NCBI GenBank assembly: GCA_028285345.1
Contig: JANQPT010000012.1
Span: 186,001 to 250,000, forward strand
Direction: 5' to 3'
Origin: Planctomycetales bacterium
Lineage (GTDB): Bacteria > Planctomycetota > Planctomycetia > Planctomycetales > Planctomycetaceae
DNA: 64,000 bases
In this document: positions 18,701 to 27,345 of the stretch, piece by piece
Layout: each line of letters begins with the position of its first letter
Position numbering within the stretch: the first letter of the stretch is position 1
Translations under genes and position numbers: made by a program
Notes under the pieces: generated by a model
What the model was told of the DNA's origin: nothing
Database searches by the model: none
What the model saw: the letters and a program-made list of their open reading frames with translations, nothing else

Positions 18701-20461
18701 TCCCCCGGTCGGCCTAAGCGACGCCATCTCCTCGGGGAGAACCACCAGCCACTGCCGCGCTTGTTCCAATCGCATCAAGAAGTCACTGACTTCCGCTTGG
18801 AAATAGTCGCGGACTTCCGGCGACGCTTTCGCGAACGCCGTTCCCAAGGTCGTTTCCTGCTCGTGATACTTGACCAGCGTCTCGAATTCGATCTGCGGAT
18901 AGACCGGTTGACCCTCCGCATCCTTGAGCAGCGGCGGAAACCTCAATGCTGTCAGTCGTTCAAGCCGCTTCAGCCTCGACGGCAATCGACCACGCTGATC
19001 CTCCGCAGCAGCGGCATTCTCTGGATTCTGCAGTTCGGCCAACTGCTTCAGCGACTCGTGAACCGCGTCGGTCGGCGGTTTTTCCGGGGTGGCGTCCTCA
19101 GGCTGCGACAGTTCACCGCGCACTGCGTAGGTAAAACCGGGAAAGATCCGCTCAAACTTATCTGCAACCGCCAGCGTCTGCGGCTTCGCCAGTGCCCGTT
19201 TGATCTCCGTTTCGATGTCCTGAATCGTCCGCTCTTGCGTCTCGCGGTTCGATCGGGAATCGCTTTCTTCTGCAGAGAGCAGTTCCGCCGCGTCCTCACT
19301 TTTTCCCGCAGCGAAGAGCTGTTCGCAACGAATCAGCTTCCAGTGCAGTTCGCGGTAGCTTGCCGGCTGATGCGCCCAAGCCAAGTCTCGAAGTTCGTCG
19401 GCAGCCGCCCACTCCCAAACCTGCTTAAGACGCGCCGCCGGCGTCGATTCGTTCTCATCCTCTTCGTCGGAGTCCGCTTCAGGGCTGGAATCAGCACCTT
19501 CGGCTTGCCCGGACCCGGATTCCTTCCACCCCATATTGGCGATGCGAAATACCGGCCCCTGTTCTGCGTCCTCAGGATAACGCAAGCAATACGCCTCGGA
19601 ACCGTTGCCGGCCCAATTCTCAATGTGCTTCAACAACTCACGGCTGGTCAAGCTCCGATCGCTCTCAAACGCGCCGACGGCCCCGGACTCTTCGTTCACC
19701 ACGGCATGGATCAACGCGTCGGCAAACATCGAACGCCCGCCGACGGAACCAGCTTGAAAGTTAAGCCCCAACGGATCGAGGCAAACCACCAAGGCCATCT
19801 TCTCCCAGGCCAGGTCACCCAGTTCGCGCTGCAGTTGCCCTTTGACCTCCGCCGTGAAGATTCCCAGCGGCCACGCCGGCCGCAATCGGGTCGCGTTCAA
19901 GAAGACCAGCACATTTTCGGCATCGGATTCCTGCAACGCCAGCAGCAATTCCCGCAGCTTGATTCGGCCGCCCCCCTTCGCTGCATACAGATCGTGCGGA
20001 GCCGCCTGCGTCAGCAACAGGCTGGCGCCGTCTGGTTCGGGAAGCAAATGTCCGCTCAAATAAACGATCAGGTTGCGCCCCGCGTAGTCCTGAGCAATCT
20101 TGCGCTTCAAGCTCTCCACGCTTCCCAGCGCATTGTCGAGCAAATCAAAGTCGACCGCGCCGCCGTCATCGGCGAAGGTTGCTTCGACCTCTCTCCAGCC
20201 GCGCACATCGGCATCGCGGAAGCCGTTGAGCGGGAAATTCGGGTCGGAAATCACATCGACGCCGCCCGCCATAATCGTGACCTCGCGATCGCGGGGAGGC
20301 CAGAGCAGATACACGGCCAAGGCAATCAGTCCAACCACGGCTGCCGAAACGGCGGCGATCCTCACAACATCCTTGCCTTCGGGGCCGTCCGTCGACCGCG
20401 ACTGATGATGCCATCCCCGGTCGGCGTTTCTTCGAGACCCCGGATTGTTGGCAGCCGTCAT
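15710..20461 (-). CDS. Giant single-pass protein with degenerate caspase-like domain, T6SS-linked
   Basis: This is the first gene of the three-gene minus operon; 1583 aa when started at ATG 20461, which has AGAGAAGGA upstream (a GTG at 20494 would add 11 residues). It has a basic N-tail, one membrane helix at about 33-53, then a caspase-like domain to about 280: LIVYLSGHLLP at 131-141 keeps the S-G-H histidine, but VFLNATR at 186-192 replaces the catalytic cysteine motif. GGRSMFADALIHAV matches the segment after the active site. The middle (about 330-860) is charged and helical. The C-terminal half is beta-rich with several Ig-like or carboxypeptidase-regulatory-like stretches, ending in a short strand-rich domain. 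It shares layout with the 8687-13843 protein but has no vWA domain. No enzymatic activity is expected from the pseudo-active site. I infer a periplasmic structural role beside TssM/TssL. Confidence 0.68.
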   Translation of the reverse strand: MTAANNPGSRRNADRGWHHQSRSTDGPEGKDVVRIAAVSAAVVGLIALAVYLLWPPRDREVTIMAGGVDVISDPNFPLNGFRDADVRGWREVEATFADDGGAVDFDLLDNALGSVESLKRKIAQDYAGRNLIVYLSGHLLPEPDGASLLLTQAAPHDLYAAKGGGRIKLRELLLALQESDAENVLVFLNATRLRPAWPLGIFTAEVKGQLQRELGDLAWEKMALVVCLDPLGLNFQAGSVGGRSMFADALIHAVVNEESGAVGAFESDRSLTSRELLKHIENWAGNGSEAYCLRYPEDAEQGPVFRIANMGWKESGSGQAEGADSSPEADSDEEDENESTPAARLKQVWEWAAADELRDLAWAHQPASYRELHWKLIRCEQLFAAGKSEDAAELLSAEESDSRSNRETQERTIQDIETEIKRALAKPQTLAVADKFERIFPGFTYAVRGELSQPEDATPEKPPTDAVHESLKQLAELQNPENAAAAEDQRGRLPSRLKRLERLTALRFPPLLKDAEGQPVYPQIEFETLVKYHEQETTLGTAFAKASPEVRDYFQAEVSDFLMRLEQARQWLVVLPEEMASLRPTGGEDLDVGGLVDRLNRRTNAVRLRNQVLGQLPDYARFVADRWEANERDIPTQELEGLFDSAEALVESLAQSEPDYDKIDANCKLVEGRLDRLQQSIDDAAPTAQSVAELVRGLEMPWISPEIRESFSARLSATSNGGEHRGFNLRRIPPRTEGEGAGLKQAQYAMRILALSGASLSGLQEKWNAWEQRVNGKVSGKEIFDARMDFAIEFKRHWRDLSLGPDRGPYAAESLPLWMTDPDAGFLRSFPPAGTPRPSFAEPAISLERNDSAAESLSADIQFDVPRGADFDNIVLKCAGPRGVADVEVTLNGRSLMQSAVTIPGETVKLVVKTVQPQPHDLTLIMGYGRDGTVEWPYGLMRLRVGEFVNAGDMRITYERPEGNTEPFNNVLPLNSEGFVLEAWLRNVPASWQDKEFAVTAYRSTRLTGVEMVDRLNQVVRTSRLGRPMEVLGRAQVAGVRDGNARLTFSPVKSDAPAETGAQSGGGERPPAFVNHEQIFFGVSDPQGTRTTWYPAPPIKVMGVDQITSEIIKEIRNVHVEFKNDQFRVRVASDEGFLKYLEGFKVELEVPLQDQLIESETKEFLLTHTFKKAAGERVDLFFHLKPQFRHAFEVGLNVAGVPSLYRWKIDPRAGTVAEGSRVRILKPATKVKEIDFAKATAKDFVETMEFYVKIPEDSGNWELHSGLVNDTDGDLENEERMRIRSRYRQDIQLKLPLQGGLTFSSSTQNHARAINFGERNGRFMLNARLFGPRGAAGSHRVQYGIVKQENTPSFGETLRLAKNSLTIGKDRLEFWATAEDQFAGIEQIGYKVTRPDTKPKGISDEEISWISNAPAGPDRLPGKSQRFEKQTVAVQKEGDYQLIVFAKNFTGKRGHASHDFSVRKPNSAQPGGAPATTGSLRVILPSIKNVALGSSAEVDGPVKGPGMRGVNDVDEVKKFLAAFEAARVRGARLQKEYRYRNLIPGKYQITLKIAHSTSPKKYVGEADVKPGATAALRLVEEKK

Positions 20462-21088
20462 CGCTGTTCCTTCTCTGCTAATGACCGGAGTCACGCTGGG
20501 GGCACTGCATCGCGAAGGGCGGATTCCAGCGCGCGGCCCTCCGGCCCTTTTTTAATCTGGCACGTTTAAAAAAGCTATCAAGATCCGCAAGTGCGACCGA
20601 AATCGTAAATCGTCTGACGACGGCACATTGACTGTCACCGTACAGAGTCTCTCTCTTTCGCAGGTTGCCTCACTATGGACATTTTTTAAATGGCAGGAAT
20701 GGATTTAGCATGGCTGAATATGTATGCTTACTTGACTCGCCGAACACCGGTGAGTTCCCTTCCGGCAAAATCCTCGACTCGGGCGGCTGTCCGCAAAAAA
20801 AGTTGGGGGTTCGCCGGACGTGAGGGGTCCTTCAACGCGACTGCGATTCGACGACATGGAGACTGGTGACGGCTCTGGGACCAGAACCGACTTGATCTCC
20901 TCCCGATGCGGCAGGGAACTCCCGCGTGATCAATTGTATTCAACAGTTCGTTTTCGATTCCAGGTGGGTTCGATCTTGACCGTCAATTCCCCCGGCCCCA
21001 TCCCGGGTTCGATACGCAATTGAAACCGGCTCGGCCCGAACCATAATCCACCTCACCACGCGACAAACCATTCGCAAGTCGACCCTAT
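20462..21088. promoter_or_regulatory. Divergent intergenic region between the membrane operon and tssK
   Basis: These 627 bases separate the minus-strand operon from plus-strand tssK and must hold both promoters. I see no convincing gene; the short frames on either strand have unlike-protein composition. A GGCC-CTCC-GGCC hairpin followed by CTTTTTT lies near 20535-20552 and could end stray plus-strand transcripts. The part from about 20560 to 20740 is more A+T-rich than the surroundings, as expected for promoter DNA. No precise promoter boxes could be assigned. Confidence 0.45.
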
Positions 21089-22495
21089 ATGGCAAATTTT
21101 CCGATTCATTGGGCGGAAGGCCTGTTTTTGCTTCCCCAACACCTGCAAGCGGCCGAGCGGGCTGTGCGGGAAGAAATCTCGAAATCGAGCGATTGGACGC
21201 GTCCCTACGCCTACGGCTATCACCAGATTCAATGGGACGGCGAGGCGCTCAATAATTGGCAGATCAAGATCGACCTCTGCCATGCCCGCCTGCGCGACGG
21301 CACGTTGCTCCGGTACCCGGAAACCGCCGGTCTGCTGCCGCGGGAAATCCCCCGCGACTCGTTCAGTTCTCCGACCGACCGCGTGATGGTCTACATCGCG
21401 GTCCCCAGGCTACAATTAGGCAAAGCCAACGCGGAGTTCGACGGCAACAGCGCCACAGTTCGATATTCCGTCGACGCCATGGAAGTCGAGGACGAAAACG
21501 AAATTGGCCGGACGCAAGATGTGCAAATCCGCCGTCACAACGCCCGCATTCTCATCGGCGATGAGGACCTTGCCGGTTACGATTCGTTGCCGCTCGTGCG
21601 GCTCAAACTGGGCAGTACTGCCGAGGCGCCGCCGGAGGTCGACCCCGACTATATTCCCCCGCTATTGTGCTGCGACTGCTGGGGCGAGCTGCGGGAAACG
21701 ATCCTCGCCGAAATCCACAATAGCCTGGGCGCCTCGCTCGACCGGCTCACCCGATCGATGCAAGACAGCAACGTCCGTTTCGATAGCGGAAATCCCAACG
21801 ACCTGGAAAGCCTGTTTAAGCTCAGCGCTCTCAACGCGGCGCTCGCTGCCGTATTTCAATTGCCGTACTTGCGCGGCCTTCATCCACTCGATGCGTATCG
21901 GACCCTCTGCTGGGCGGCGGGCACCATCGCAATCCACCGGCGCGAGAAGCGGTTTCTGGAATTACCGCAATACGACCATGACGACCTAGCGAAGTGCTTC
22001 ATTGCCGCCAAACAGCGGTTGAAGCTCGATGAGCGGCCAGGATATGCCAAGCGGGACTTTGTCGTCGCCGGCGAGCAACTCAAAGTGCAATTGGAAAGCG
22101 ATTGGCTGGAGCCAAGTTGGAACCTGTTCATCGGCATCCAATCGCAATTGACGCTCGATAAACTCAACGCGCTGTTGAATAAAGAGTTGGCGATGAAAAT
22201 CGGCGCCAGCGAAGACGTAGACGCGATGTTCGTCCAGCGGACCGCCGGCGTGACAATCGAGGCGATCCGGCTGCCGCCCCGCGAACTACCCGCAGGAAGT
22301 TGGTCATATTGGCAAATCGACCGGTCCGTCCATCAGTGGGAAAAGGTGGCCCAAACGTTGAATCTGGGGATCCGCTTGAGTGAAAACGATCTGCAAGGGA
22401 TGATCGACGGCCGCACGATGGTCAGCCTGCGGTATGACGTCGACAAATTCACACCGATCCAATTCGCACTCTTCGCCCTTCCCTTGGAGCCGTAA
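21089..22495 (+). CDS. tssK: T6SS baseplate protein TssK
   Basis: TssK is a trimeric baseplate subunit that connects the TssE-F-G wedges to TssL/TssM in the inner membrane. The 468-aa length is normal. The hallmark N-terminal motif is present as HWAEGLFLLPQHLQ (residues 6-19), followed by the shell-domain strand pattern and a C-terminal head domain with MFVQRTAGVTIEAI and a closing LRYDVDKFTPIQFALFALP segment. tssL begins two bases after the stop, so the two are translationally coupled, as in many T6SS loci. The encoded cytoplasmic partner of the membrane complex lies directly opposite the pseudo-caspase operon, which supports that operon being part of this T6SS. Confidence 0.93.
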   Translation: MANFPIHWAEGLFLLPQHLQAAERAVREEISKSSDWTRPYAYGYHQIQWDGEALNNWQIKIDLCHARLRDGTLLRYPETAGLLPREIPRDSFSSPTDRVMVYIAVPRLQLGKANAEFDGNSATVRYSVDAMEVEDENEIGRTQDVQIRRHNARILIGDEDLAGYDSLPLVRLKLGSTAEAPPEVDPDYIPPLLCCDCWGELRETILAEIHNSLGASLDRLTRSMQDSNVRFDSGNPNDLESLFKLSALNAALAAVFQLPYLRGLHPLDAYRTLCWAAGTIAIHRREKRFLELPQYDHDDLAKCFIAAKQRLKLDERPGYAKRDFVVAGEQLKVQLESDWLEPSWNLFIGIQSQLTLDKLNALLNKELAMKIGASEDVDAMFVQRTAGVTIEAIRLPPRELPAGSWSYWQIDRSVHQWEKVAQTLNLGIRLSENDLQGMIDGRTMVSLRYDVDKFTPIQFALFALPLEP

Positions 22496-22497
22496 CC

Positions 22498-23172
22498 ATG
22501 ACGCCCGAGTTTGCGGAGCTGGTCAATCCCGTTTTCGACCAGGTTCTCGACTTGCTGAGCCGCGTCGAAAAACGGGGGGCGATTCGCGACATCGCCGAAG
22601 AACGACGCTGCCTCCGGGAAAGACTCGACGAAGGCACGCAAAAAGTCAAACACAACCTCTCCCGTGTCAGGCTCGAGGACTACGAACTCGCCAAAAAGGC
22701 GCTGATCTACTGGATCGACGAGGTGCTCACCAAAGTGGACCGCCGCTGGAAGGACTCCACCCTCGAATTTCAGTACTACGGCACCGTCAACCGCGCCTAT
22801 CTGTTCTATGTCGAAGGGCACCGCGAAGCGCTCAACAGCACGGCCGACGTCATCGAAATCTGGTATTTGGCGCTCGTGCTCGGCTTCCGTGGAGATATTC
22901 TCGATGCCTATCGCCAACACTTAAAACTCCCGGAAATGCCCGGCCGCACAGACGATCCCGAAAAGGCCCGCAAAGCATTCACCCAAAACTTGGGCCAAAA
23001 GATCAAACGGACCACTTTCCGCGATCTGCCTCCGGCGGATATCGTCCACGACGTCTCGCCGCTGGAAGGCGGAAAACGGCTCGGGATCGCCTTGATCGTC
23101 TTCTTGATCTCGGCGCTCGTCTTCGGCATCGTCGCTTATAACTTTCTGGGTCAGGCGCTCGGATCACTCTAA
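22498..23172 (+). CDS. tssL: T6SS inner-membrane protein TssL (DotU family)
   Basis: TssL (DotU) is a C-tail-anchored inner-membrane protein whose cytoplasmic hook-shaped domain binds TssK, TssE and TssM. The 224-aa product has a helical cytoplasmic domain with the conserved ALIYWIDEVLTKVDRRW helix and FQYYGTVNRAYLFYVEG, and a single C-terminal helix at about 199-218 (ALIVFLISALVFGIVAYNFL). It is a short form: there is no OmpA-like peptidoglycan-binding extension. The start ATG 22498 overlaps nothing and follows the tssK stop by two bases. No tssJ lipoprotein is found near it. Confidence 0.9.
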   Translation: MTPEFAELVNPVFDQVLDLLSRVEKRGAIRDIAEERRCLRERLDEGTQKVKHNLSRVRLEDYELAKKALIYWIDEVLTKVDRRWKDSTLEFQYYGTVNRAYLFYVEGHREALNSTADVIEIWYLALVLGFRGDILDAYRQHLKLPEMPGRTDDPEKARKAFTQNLGQKIKRTTFRDLPPADIVHDVSPLEGGKRLGIALIVFLISALVFGIVAYNFLGQALGSL

Positions 23173-23624
23173 GCTATGTCAGAGCTTAGTCGTCAGTTTG
23201 ACAGAGCACCGATCGCCCTCCTGAGCCTCCCCATCTAAAAACGGGGCGAGCGCCGCCGCGAGTCGCCCGTCGCAACTGTGCATCTGGCAGCAACTTTCCC
23301 GCAGCTTCGACTTGCTCAAGTCCTCATTAGCTCCCAAAACGCGGCACTTGTGACAACGACCGGCGTATCGATTGTGAGGATTGTGCCGATTCTGCGGATT
23401 GTCGAAACACTGCCTGGGCTGCCGATTCTAGGCGATAGAGCCCCAGGATACGTCTCAAATCAGGATTTAAGCGCATAACCCCTCACCGGTTCTGCGAGCA
23501 AGGCCGATCTCGTACGACAGACAGATTCTCTCGGCGATATGGATGAGCCGAGATGCATGCAATTTGAAGAACCGTGCATAGATTAAAGTCCCCCGCCGCG
23601 AGATCACGCTGAGTGAGGTGCGAA
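23173..23624 (+). other. Intergenic region after tssL
   Basis: This 452-base region has no convincing gene. It contains a small CCCC/GGGG hairpin just after tssL (about 23230-23247) and the four-unit 9-bp repeat at 23370-23405. The last bases supply the ribosome site GAGG for the next gene. It marks the likely right end of the T6SS cluster. Confidence 0.4.
23370..23405. repeat. Four 9-bp tandem units beginning GATT
   Basis: GATTGTGAG, GATTGTGCC, GATTCTGCG and GATTGTCGA follow one another without gaps, so GATT recurs exactly every nine bases. The units sit about 220 bases upstream of the YHS-like gene. They could be binding sites for a regulator or simply a decayed microsatellite-like tract. 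Confidence 0.4.
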
Positions 23625-24911
23625 ATGGCTTTTGCGTCGAACGTTCGAATTTCCGCAGCAGCATTGCTGGTGGTCGCCGCCACCGTGACGGTAACAAGTC
23701 GCGCGGACGCGCAAGAAGGTCTGGCACCGGTTCCGCCGTTTGAACCGGCACAGCTATCTCCCAGTCTTCTCGACTTTGTCACCGGAAAGCCGGTTGCTAC
23801 GAACTGCAAGTCGCTGTTCACAAACCCGCTCTTGCGAGCACCGTTTGCCGGGCAGCCGCTCGACTCCGCCAAGGGGCTTGCCGCGGCAATCAAAGCCGAA
23901 AAACTCGACGCCAAAAACCGTATCAAAGCCGTGAAGTTCCTCGGTACCGTCGACTGCGTGACCTATCCCCGAGCTCCGCAAATGCTCGTCACCGTCTTGC
24001 AGACCGATCGGGTCGAAGAAGTCCGCTACGAAGCTGCCAAGGCGCTTCGCGAAATGCTGAATCGAGGACAATCCCTCCGCGAGAAGTTCTGCAAGTTCTT
24101 CGGCCGCAACAAACGCAAATACCGCAGAGCGGAAGCATGCAAAGGCTGCTGCTCCGACGAAATCTTAAACGCTCTGGCGAGAATCGCCTACGAGACCGAC
24201 GAGCAGTGCTGCCCCATCGAACCTTCCTACCGCGTTCGACAGATGGCGATCAAGGCCATGGAAGAATGCCCCTGCTACTCCTGTCCCACCGAGTACATTG
24301 ATAGCACCATGGAGCCGATTCCGCCCGGTCCCGGACCGGAGGGCGAACCGATGGAAAACCTCGATCCGGGTGAACCGATGGAACAAATCGAAAACGTTCC
24401 CGGCGCTCCGGAAGCCTCCTACGGCCCCGGTTTCGAACTGACCCCTACAGGCGCTTCCGGCAACGTCACCAGCGCGATCGATCCCAGAATGATCGATGAG
24501 CAATACTCCGAACCGGTCGTGATCGAGAAGACCGGACACGACATCCAGCAGCAGTCCAACTTCGCCGCTCCCGTGGACGCCAAAACGCTGAAAGTCCTCG
24601 CCGACTTCTGTGTCGTCGGGTTGTACGAGGGCCGATTCGAGCACGCCCGCTCGGTGTTCAACTCCGTCTACCAAGGTCGCAAGTACCACTTTGCCAACGA
24701 TCAGGCGAAGCAAGAATTCGACCGCCGCCCGCAGATGTACGCTCCCGCCTATTCGGGATTCGATCCGGTCATCGCCCGTAGCCAAGGCGAGGCGATCGAG
24801 GGAACCATACTCCGCCGATTCCAGGGCCGGCTCTATTCCTTCTCCAGCAAAGAGAGCTGGCAAGAGTTTCAATCCAATCCTGCTGCTTACGCCGTCGGCG
24901 AAAACAACTAA
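23625..24911 (+). CDS. Secreted HEAT-like/YHS-like repeat protein
   Basis: This is a 428-aa exported protein. The start at ATG 23625 has GAGG six bases upstream and gives a clean signal peptide ending near ADA-Q (about residue 29). Residues about 60-210 are helical with HEAT-like units, including EVRYEAAKALREML and a second YRVRQMAIKAMEE. Between and after them is a cysteine-rich stretch (CKGCC, QCCP, CPCYSCP). A Pro/Glu/Met-rich linker follows (about 225-265). The C-terminal quarter has two YHS-like repeats, GRKYHFANDQAKQEFDRRP and GRLYSFSSKESWQEFQSNP, each preceded by a short strand. YHS domains are often found in metal-related proteins, but no specific ligand can be named. A strong terminator follows 47 bases after the stop, so it is probably a single-gene unit. 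Confidence 0.6.
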   Translation: MAFASNVRISAAALLVVAATVTVTSRADAQEGLAPVPPFEPAQLSPSLLDFVTGKPVATNCKSLFTNPLLRAPFAGQPLDSAKGLAAAIKAEKLDAKNRIKAVKFLGTVDCVTYPRAPQMLVTVLQTDRVEEVRYEAAKALREMLNRGQSLREKFCKFFGRNKRKYRRAEACKGCCSDEILNALARIAYETDEQCCPIEPSYRVRQMAIKAMEECPCYSCPTEYIDSTMEPIPPGPGPEGEPMENLDPGEPMEQIENVPGAPEASYGPGFELTPTGASGNVTSAIDPRMIDEQYSEPVVIEKTGHDIQQQSNFAAPVDAKTLKVLADFCVVGLYEGRFEHARSVFNSVYQGRKYHFANDQAKQEFDRRPQMYAPAYSGFDPVIARSQGEAIEGTILRRFQGRLYSFSSKESWQEFQSNPAAYAVGENN

Positions 24912-24958
24912 CAAACCGCCGGGTCAAACCGCCGCGAAAAAACTAAGTCACTCAAAAG

Positions 24959-24993
24959 AAGACCGCCCGCCCCTCTGGCCGGCGGTCTTTTTT
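24959..24993 (+). terminator. Intrinsic terminator
   Basis: AAGACCGCC at 24959-24967 pairs perfectly with GGCGGTCTT at 24981-24989, and the stem is followed at once by TTTT. It is a textbook rho-independent terminator for the YHS-like gene ending at 24911. Confidence 0.9.
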
Positions 24994-25175
24994 GCTTTCC
25001 GCTATCCGACTCCGCAACCGCCGTGACCCGCTGCAATCAAGGGCATCGAAATCCTCGCGCCCCATTGAGAATTCTTCCGCCACCGTTTACAAAAGAGTGA
25101 GGCCGCGGCTGACTGCGGCCTTGTGAATTCTCGCAAAAATCAATCGCTCGACCATGCAGCGGAGATGATGTCCCA

Positions 25176-26501
25176 ATGCACAGATTAGCTTTTGTCGCCG
25201 GCGCGATCGTCATGCTTGGCATTTCATCATCGCTTTCCGCCGGCGACCGCTGGCCGGAATGGCGCGGAGAATTAGGACAGGGGCACGCCGATGCGACCAA
25301 TCTGCCCATTTCCTGGAGTGAATCCAAAAACGTTTCCTGGAAACAGGACGTCCCCGGTCGCGGCTGGTCCACTCCGGTCATCGACAACGGCCAAGTCTGG
25401 GTCACAACCGCCGTCGACAAGCTCGCCTCGAAGAGAGACCAACTGCGCCGCCGCAAAACCAGCACCAACTCTCAACCGCTGCGGATTTCCGAATCGGTCA
25501 GTCTGCGCGCCGTCGGCTTCGACCTCGACAGCGGCCGCCTGATTCGCGACGTCGAGGTACTCGCCCAGCGCGAGCCGCAGATGATTCATCGCGACAACAG
25601 TTACGCCACCCCGTCGCCGATCCTCGAAGACGGCAAACTCTATTGCCACTACGGTCCCAGCGGCATCGCCTGCTTGGATCTCGCATCCGGCAAAGTTCTC
25701 TGGAGCAACCGCACGCTGGTCGTCAAACATGAAAACGGCCCCGGAAGCTCGCCGATCTTGTGGAACGATCTGCTGATCATCCATTGCGACGGCATCGACA
25801 AACAATACATCGTCGCCCTCGACAAAAACTCCGGGGACGAAGTCTGGAAGACCCCGCGCACCGGCGATCTAAACGACAACCCGCAGCTTCGCAAGTCCTA
25901 TGCGACCTCACTGATTGTTGACGTCAATGGCGAACCACAAGTCGTCTCCCCGTCGGCAGACTGGATCTTCGGATACGACCCGCAAACCGGAACCGAACTG
26001 TGGAAAATGAAGTACGGGATCTTGGGCTTCTCCAACTCCGCCCGCCCGGTCGCCGGACACGGAATGATCTTTACCTGTACCGGTTACATGAAATCACAGT
26101 TACTCGCCATCAAACTCGACGGGGAAAACGGACGCCCGCAACCGTCGGTCGTCTGGCGACACAAAAAGCAGGTCCCAAGCGTTTCCTGTCCGCTGCTGAT
26201 CGGCGATGAGCTCTATTTTGCGTCGGATAACGGTGTGGCCTCCTGTATTGATGCACGCACCCACAAGACGCACTGGACCAAGCGAATCGGCAAGAAATTC
26301 TGGGCCTCACCGCTGTACGCCGACGGCAAGATCTATTTCTTCGACCGCGATGGCACAACAACCGTGGTGGCGGCCGAAACTAACTTCAAAAAACTGGCCG
26401 TCAATAAGCTCGACGGTGAGATGTTCGCCACCGCGGCGGCCGTCGACGGCTCGCTGGTCGTGAGGACTAACCGCGCTCTGTATTGTCTTCGCCAACCGTA
26501 G
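25176..26501 (+). CDS. Secreted PQQ-like beta-propeller protein
   Basis: This 441-aa protein begins with a signal peptide (cleavage near LSA-GD, about residue 23) and then shows repeated propeller blades of the PQQ/BamB type. The motif W-x-x-x (blade closing) recurs as [33 protein letters not shown] and THWTKRIG, and [11 protein letters not shown] at the start is the common opening of planctomycete propellers of this kind. Such proteins are numerous in planctomycetes and their ligand is mostly unknown. There is no quinoprotein catalytic signature, so a scaffold or binding role is more likely than dehydrogenase activity. The product is expected in the periplasm. A short GCCGGC-TTT-GCCGGC hairpin follows the stop at 26511-26525. 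The next gene begins 59 bases downstream. Confidence 0.82.
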   Translation: MHRLAFVAGAIVMLGISSSLSAGDRWPEWRGELGQGHADATNLPISWSESKNVSWKQDVPGRGWSTPVIDNGQVWVTTAVDKLASKRDQLRRRKTSTNSQPLRISESVSLRAVGFDLDSGRLIRDVEVLAQREPQMIHRDNSYATPSPILEDGKLYCHYGPSGIACLDLASGKVLWSNRTLVVKHENGPGSSPILWNDLLIIHCDGIDKQYIVALDKNSGDEVWKTPRTGDLNDNPQLRKSYATSLIVDVNGEPQVVSPSADWIFGYDPQTGTELWKMKYGILGFSNSARPVAGHGMIFTCTGYMKSQLLAIKLDGENGRPQPSVVWRHKKQVPSVSCPLLIGDELYFASDNGVASCIDARTHKTHWTKRIGKKFWASPLYADGKIYFFDRDGTTTVVAAETNFKKLAVNKLDGEMFATAAAVDGSLVVRTNRALYCLRQP

Positions 26502-26560
26502 TCGAGACGTGCCGGCTTTGCCGGCCGTTCCCGCCGTACTTCACACGCTCGGAGAATCAC

Positions 26561-27325
26561 ATGGCATCGACCGGCACCGGCGTCATCACCGAACAACAGC
26601 GGCAGCAGTATGTCGACGAGGGCTATTTCATTCTGGAACGCGCGATCCCCGATGAACACTTGGAGATCCTCCGCGAGTCGTGCGACTACCTGATCGACTT
26701 GATGCACGCAGAAATGGACCGCCAGGGCACCGACCACATTCACATCAGCCACCGCGGCAAGCGATATCACATCGCCAAACAGTACGACCAGCCGCCGCGG
26801 CTCTCCGAATATGTCTTCAGCGAACTGATGGCCGAAGTCTGCCGCGCGACCATCGGCGACACCGCCTATCTGTTCTACGACCAATATGTGGTCAAAGCCG
26901 CGGAGAAAGGGATCAAGTTCTCCTGGCACCAGGACAGCGGATATCTCGGCTTTCCGCACACCCCTTACGTCACCGTCTGGGCGGCGGTCGATGATATGAC
27001 GCTGGAAAACGGCACAGCCTACGTGATGCCTTACTCCACGATCGGCATCCGCTCACTGGTCGAGCACATTCGCAATCCCGAGACCGGCGACAAAGTCGGT
27101 TATTTCGGCAAAGAGCCGGGCGTTCCCGCCGTCGTTCCCGCCGGAAGCCTGGTCGTCTTCAGCTCCCTGACGTTTCACCGCAGCGGAGCGAACACGACTG
27201 ACCGCATGCGCCGCGCCTATGTGACACAATATTCTCCTGAATTGATTTACAAGGCTAACAGCGAAGAACTGATGCATCTCGGCGTACCGTTTCTGGCCAA
27301 CGGCGAGCGCCTCCGCCAAAACTGA
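26561..27325 (+). CDS. Phytanoyl-CoA dioxygenase (PhyH) family protein
   Basis: PhyH enzymes are Fe(II)/2-oxoglutarate-dependent oxygenases with a double-stranded beta-helix fold. The 254-aa product shows the iron-binding H-x-D as [11 protein letters not shown] (about residue 122), a distal histidine in [12 protein letters not shown] (about 206) and the following R-x-x-Y (RRAYVTQY) typical of the 2-oxoglutarate contact. The substrate cannot be predicted. The start ATG 26561 has GGAG ten bases upstream; an upstream in-frame start at 26483 would overlap the previous gene and is unlikely. No signal peptide, so it is cytoplasmic. It leads a plus-strand run with the isomerase-like, cytochrome and propeller genes, suggesting a shared role in breaking down a small organic compound or sugar. 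Confidence 0.85.
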   Translation: MASTGTGVITEQQRQQYVDEGYFILERAIPDEHLEILRESCDYLIDLMHAEMDRQGTDHIHISHRGKRYHIAKQYDQPPRLSEYVFSELMAEVCRATIGDTAYLFYDQYVVKAAEKGIKFSWHQDSGYLGFPHTPYVTVWAAVDDMTLENGTAYVMPYSTIGIRSLVEHIRNPETGDKVGYFGKEPGVPAVVPAGSLVVFSSLTFHRSGANTTDRMRRAYVTQYSPELIYKANSEELMHLGVPFLANGERLRQN

Positions 27326-27345
27326 TGTGAAAAGGAGCAAACCGG

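Noticed and set aside
18425..20569. A 714-codon open frame on the plus strand
   Set aside because: It lies wholly antisense to the 1583-aa pseudo-caspase gene, has poor amino-acid composition for a protein and no ribosome site; it is a high-G+C shadow frame.
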